Source: Mesostigma viride
Lineage: Eukaryota; Streptophyta; Mesostigmatophyceae; Mesostigmatales; Mesostigmataceae
Direction: 5' to 3'
Assembly: GCA_009746045.1 (NCBI GenBank)
Contig: RPFO01000412.1
Span: 472,992 to 536,991, forward strand
DNA length: 64,000 nt
Below, piece after piece: positions 61,101 to 64,000 of the stretch. The notes beneath the pieces are model-generated. The model was given only the letters and a program-made list of their open reading frames with translations. It made no database searches and was not told the DNA's origin. The position numbers and the translations under genes were made by a program. Within the stretch, counting starts at the first letter, position 1; the number at the start of each line of letters is the position of its first letter.

Positions 61101-63915
61101 TTAACACTGATCTGATCGCAAGATTTCCAAAACAGTTTACAAGAACATGAAGCAACAGTTGCATCTTTTGATTTGCAACTGTTTAAAGTAGGACAAGATA
61201 CTTTGTCTAAAGGCAATTGCTCCTCCTTTGACCACAGGTCAACAGCCAGCCGCTCACAAGCTGAAGCGAGACCGTGGATTTGGTCACTATTTCACACGTT
61301 CTACGTACAGGGCGCTAGCAAAACTCAGAGCCAGGTTTTGCAGGGCGCGATAAGAACTTGCCAAATAGGTGTCCATTAGCTGCATCCATGAACGAACAAG
61401 AGCTGGCCTTTCACTTTGAGTCAAAAGCTTAGTGTTGTAGGAACTCTCAAGACTACAGGGCATTTTTCAAGTGTTCCTGTATTCCCCTTCGACAGTCATG
61501 GAATGGTAATGGTCCCCTGCATCAGCTGCATGCACTCGTTGTTGGGACTTAGCTAGCGAGGTGAATGCGATGGCTTCCTGCTCCCTGGTGCGATCTAGTC
61601 GCAAGCTTGCTTTGCTTGTGATGCACACCCATGATGATGCGCACATACGCCTTGTAGACTCAATTCCACACCACGTATTGACACTGCACATGTTGGTAAG
61701 ATCTCATGGCGTTGGCAAACACCGGCTGTTATATTTTGTTTGGTCACTGCATGCAGAGGATATTCACATCCAAGAGGATATCAACAATGGTGTTAATGCA
61801 TGCGGTCAATTAATGGGAAAAGGAGAACAGCATCCCAAGCGGATGAATGGCAGGTGAGATGATGCATGAGAGATGATGCCTGCTGAGACTCACAGCTGCT
61901 TGCTACGCAAGACAAAACCCCACAACACCATCGTGGACGCATGAACATTGACAGTAGTCCTCGTGAGAGACCCTCACCGGAAAAAGTAGACTCCCCGTTC
62001 GATGTCACCGACCACGATGAAGTTCTTGACCTGGTTCAGGGGCAGGCGCATGAGGGCAACGGCACGACTCGACCAGACCAAGGACTCAACATCAGCACGA
62101 CGAGGACCGGCAGTAGAAGTATCTTGACCTGGATATATAACATATACTGTATAATTTTATATTTTCATAGGCAGGTATGCATGCGCAGTTACAGTAGCGA
62201 ACAAGGATAAGCACCGACTTCATGAGGACTGGGCCGATGATTTTTTTTTGGAGATTTTTCATGATAAATACTTCAAAATCCTGGATACCAGATCGGTGTG
62301 TGAAAGCCAAGGAAAACCATAAAGAGAGAACAAGCTTGCAGTTGGTCCATGGAAAACAATAAAGAGAGGACAAGCTTGCAGTTGGTCCATGGAAAACAAT
62401 AAAGAGAGGACAAGCTTGCAGTTGGTCCATGGAAAACAATAAACAGAGAACAAGCTTGCAGTTGGTCCATGGAAAACAATAAACAGAGAACAAGCTTGCA
62501 GTTGGTCCATGGAAAACAATAAACAGAGAACAAGCTTGCAGTTGGTCCATGGAAAACAATAAACAGAGAACAAGCTTGCAGTTGGTCCATGGAAAACAAT
62601 AAAGAGAGGACAAGCTTGCAGTTGGTCCATGGAAAACAATAAAGAGAGGACAAGCTTGCAGTTGGTCCATGGAAAACAATAAACAGAGAACAAGCTTGCA
62701 GTTGGTCCATGGAAAACAATAAACAGAGAACAAGCTTGCAGTTGGTCCATGGAAAACAATAAACAGAGAACAAGCTTGCAGTTGGTCCATGGAAAACAAT
62801 AAACAGAGAACAAGCTTGCAGTTGGTCCATGGACAACAATAAAGAGAGGACAAGCTTGCAGTTGGTCCATGGAAAACAATAAAGAGAGGACAAGCTTGCA
62901 GTTGGTCCATGGAAAACAATAAACAGAGAACAAGCTTGCAGTTGGTCCATGGAAAACAATAAACAGAGAACAAGCTTGCGGTTGGTCCATGGAAAACAAT
63001 AAACAGAGAACAAGCTTGCAGTTGGTCCATGGAAAACAATAAACAGAGAACAAGCTTGCAGTTGGTCCATGGAAAACAATAAACAGAGAACAAGCTTGCA
63101 GTTGGTCCATCGAAAACAATAAACAGAGAACAAGCTTGCAGTTGGTCCATGGAAAACAATAAACAGAGAACAAGCCTGCAGTTGGTCCATGGAAAACAAT
63201 AAACAGAGAACAAGCTTGCAGTTGGTCCATGGAAAACAATAAACAGAGAACAAGCCTGCAGTTGGTCCATCGAAAACAATAAACAGAGAACAAGCTTGCA
63301 GTTGGTCCATGGAAAACAATAAACAGAGAACAAGCTTGCAGTTGGTCCATGGAAAACCATAAAGAGAGAACAAGCTCGCAGTTGGTCCATGGAGGGTAAC
63401 GGCCTTCATCTGGGGGACCTGCCATTAAACATTTGAAAACTGAATGCGGAAGACAAAGAGCGCCGATGCATTGAGCATCGGGGAGAGGTCCAGAAGGGGG
63501 GCGGGCGGGTGGGTGGGTGGGTGGGTGGGGTGTATTTGAGAGGTCAAGGATGGCCAGGATGGGTACAACTCTAACCAAAAAGAACCTCATCGCATGGTCA
63601 AAGGGTTCTACCTCACGTAACGCAATCCGCTGTAACCAGGGCCACGCGGGTCATCACCAAGAACAAGCGCAGCATCATAGCCGGTGCCACTCGGCATAAC
63701 CCACCCTCACCATGTTCATGCTGGTCACTAGAACCTAGCCTGTATCATCTCTACGTTGTACCGCTAGAACACCGCGCCCCTCAGCGTCGTCATGTTGGTC
63801 ACTATAACATCGGCTGGATTGTATATGCTCTGCACCACGAACCACACCATGCCCCTCACCGTGGTCATGCTGGTCACCATCAGCGGCGTGTCGTAGAACG
63901 CAGTTGCGGTCAGCT
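52182..63915 (-). CDS. CPSF1: CPSF160 (cleavage and polyadenylation factor 160 kDa subunit), 3' part, nine exons
   Basis: The exons in transcript order are 63915-63860, 62030-61978, 60980-60926, 57199-57122, 56819-56695, 55827-55728, 53403-53267, 52871-52835 and 52271-52182, with the stop at 52184-52182. All introns are GT-AG and all phases agree. The deduced protein matches the C terminus of CPSF160 by recall of the family: FYDTPLMV, VKNFIVVGDIERGVYF, YSAEVLIDGTALT, LLPHAEFHVGA, NLDGGIGCLAPIDEL, IPHTAGLNPRSFRQF, NIVDGQLLQ and FAGTTREQVL. The protein is a WD-like beta-propeller scaffold of the complex that recognises the poly(A) signal in the nucleus. The gene continues beyond the window end. 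Introns reach 3.7 kb and are full of repeats. Confidence 0.85.
53685..54235. repeat. short AATAATGCT-type repeats in an intron
   Basis: Two clusters (53685-53745 and 54160-54235) consist of imperfect 6-12 bp units such as GCTAACAATAAT. They lie in the intron between exons 55728 and 53403 of CPSF160. Confidence 0.6.
56075..56640 (-). repeat. decayed copies of an exon-intron edge in the following intron
   Basis: The end of the exon at 56695-56819 (GCAGCGGGTTCATCTTCATG on the plus strand) has partial copies at about 56598-56635, 56430-56450 and 56083-56100, each with GCAGCAGGTTC. Short flanking blocks such as CCTTGAAAAAGGATGCCG also recur. Confidence 0.65.
57604..59180. repeat. large inverted duplication in a CPSF160 intron
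   Basis: Arms 57604-58256 and 58529-59180 (about 650 bp each) are inverted copies with high identity, separated by 272 bp. Both carry the same coding-like sequence; the right arm belongs to the longer ORF (58262-59340). Confidence 0.9.
58262..59340 (-). pseudogene. unknown mobile-element-like protein, frame-broken
   Basis: The likely start is MAIDKIVKK at 59340. A Lys/Asn-rich segment follows, then a frame change near 59150, a Pro/Ala-rich part, a conserved block (IRELMPRHTASVAPDGTITF, FAQGHNLIELQFGKPSNL), and a long coiled-coil-like helix (REAAFRLAEKRQRIEEQAA). The inverted half-copy at 57604-58256 shares the central block. The protein could be a gag-like or accessory protein of an unrecognised element. 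Confidence 0.5.
59364..59888. repeat. foldback with 144 bp arms
   Basis: Arms 59364-59507 and 59745-59888 are inverted copies of equal length with few differences. The 237 bp spacer has no coding frame. The left arm is also the upstream flank of the ORF at 58262-59340, so the two palindromes form one compound structure. Confidence 0.9.
62310..63393. repeat. 27-copy 40 bp satellite in a CPSF160 intron
   Basis: The unit GTTGGTCCATGGAAAACAAT plus 20 more bases repeats about 27 times. Two variants (AAACAGAGAA and AAAGAGAGGA) alternate; the second occurs in pairs at 62361/62401, 62601/62641 and 62841/62881, giving a 240 bp higher-order period. Forty is not a multiple of three, yet all three minus-strand frames stay open. 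Confidence 0.95.
63700..63815 (-). repeat. decayed copies of the exon 63860-63915 edge
   Basis: The exon end and donor region (CCCCTCACCGTGGTCATGCT on the plus strand) has partial copies near 63776-63800 (CCCCTCAGCGTCGTCATGTT) and 63705-63728 (CCCACCCTCACCATGTTCAT) inside the following intron. Confidence 0.6.
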
Positions 63916-64000
63916 CTGCGGGAAACAAGCCAGCCAGCCCGCCAGCACGCAAGCAAAGGATGGAAGCGCCAGCATATAGCGAGGGGTGTGAGAATAGAGG

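Noticed and set aside
62310-63393. CRISPR array
   Set aside because: Units are contiguous without unique spacers, the context is a eukaryotic intron, and there are no cas genes. The same holds for 51521-52024.
62092-63590. Three long overlapping minus-strand ORFs of 378-443 residues with repeated FSVYCFPWTN-type blocks
   Set aside because: They are the 40 bp satellite read in three frames inside an intron; the frames stay open only because the unit has no stops.

Overview
The window is eukaryotic nuclear DNA, most likely from a unicellular alga. A green alga fits best: the host gene has short exons, GTGAGG/GTGCGT/GTGGGT donors and CAG acceptors. This placement is an inference and no marker gene proves it. 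Most of the window is nested mobile DNA, and only two host genes are recognisable. One is an intronless MFS transporter (46744-49332, minus). The other is the 3' part of a gene for CPSF160, the large subunit of the mRNA cleavage/polyadenylation factor, traced here as nine exons with matching phases between 63915 and 52182 (minus).

The main discovery is an integrated Polinton-like virus (PLV) at 15581-46512. It has long terminal inverted repeats (about 640 and 840 bp) that carry conserved hairpins. It encodes a primase-helicase, a tyrosine recombinase, an AT-hook protein, a FtsK/HerA-type packaging ATPase, a coiled-coil protein, a 1077-residue putative structural protein, a zinc-finger protein, a probable minor capsid protein, a major capsid protein, an Ig-like plus lectin-like fibre, and several small unknowns. 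No protein-primed DNA polymerase B and no retroviral-type integrase were seen, so it is a PLV rather than a classical Polinton. Two insertions interrupt it: a 1.7 kb TTAA-flanked (piggyBac-like) element in the primase-helicase gene and a 10.8 kb Ty3/gypsy element in the minor capsid gene. Removing both on paper gives about 18.4 kb, a normal PLV size, and both interrupted reading frames come back into phase.

Left of the virus (1-13184) is a degenerate L1-type non-LTR retrotransposon whose reverse-transcriptase ORF is broken twice: by another TTAA-flanked element (3366-5257) and, 17 bp further on, by a Ty1/copia element (5279-11658, minus, TSD CGCAT). Next come a stretch with no recognised content (13185-14377) and a foldback structure (14655-15578) holding the endonuclease-like C terminus of another LINE, which abuts the viral end.

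Right of the virus are the MFS gene, a 5'-truncated L1 copy with an 11 bp target duplication, a nine-copy 56 bp tandem array, and the CPSF160 gene. The long introns of CPSF160 contain decayed copies of its own exon edges, a compound inverted duplication (57604-59888) and a 27-copy, 40 bp satellite with a 240 bp higher-order period.

Frameshifts in the virus, gypsy, copia and L1 ORFs may be real decay or uncorrected indels in the assembly. The CPSF160 exons show none.
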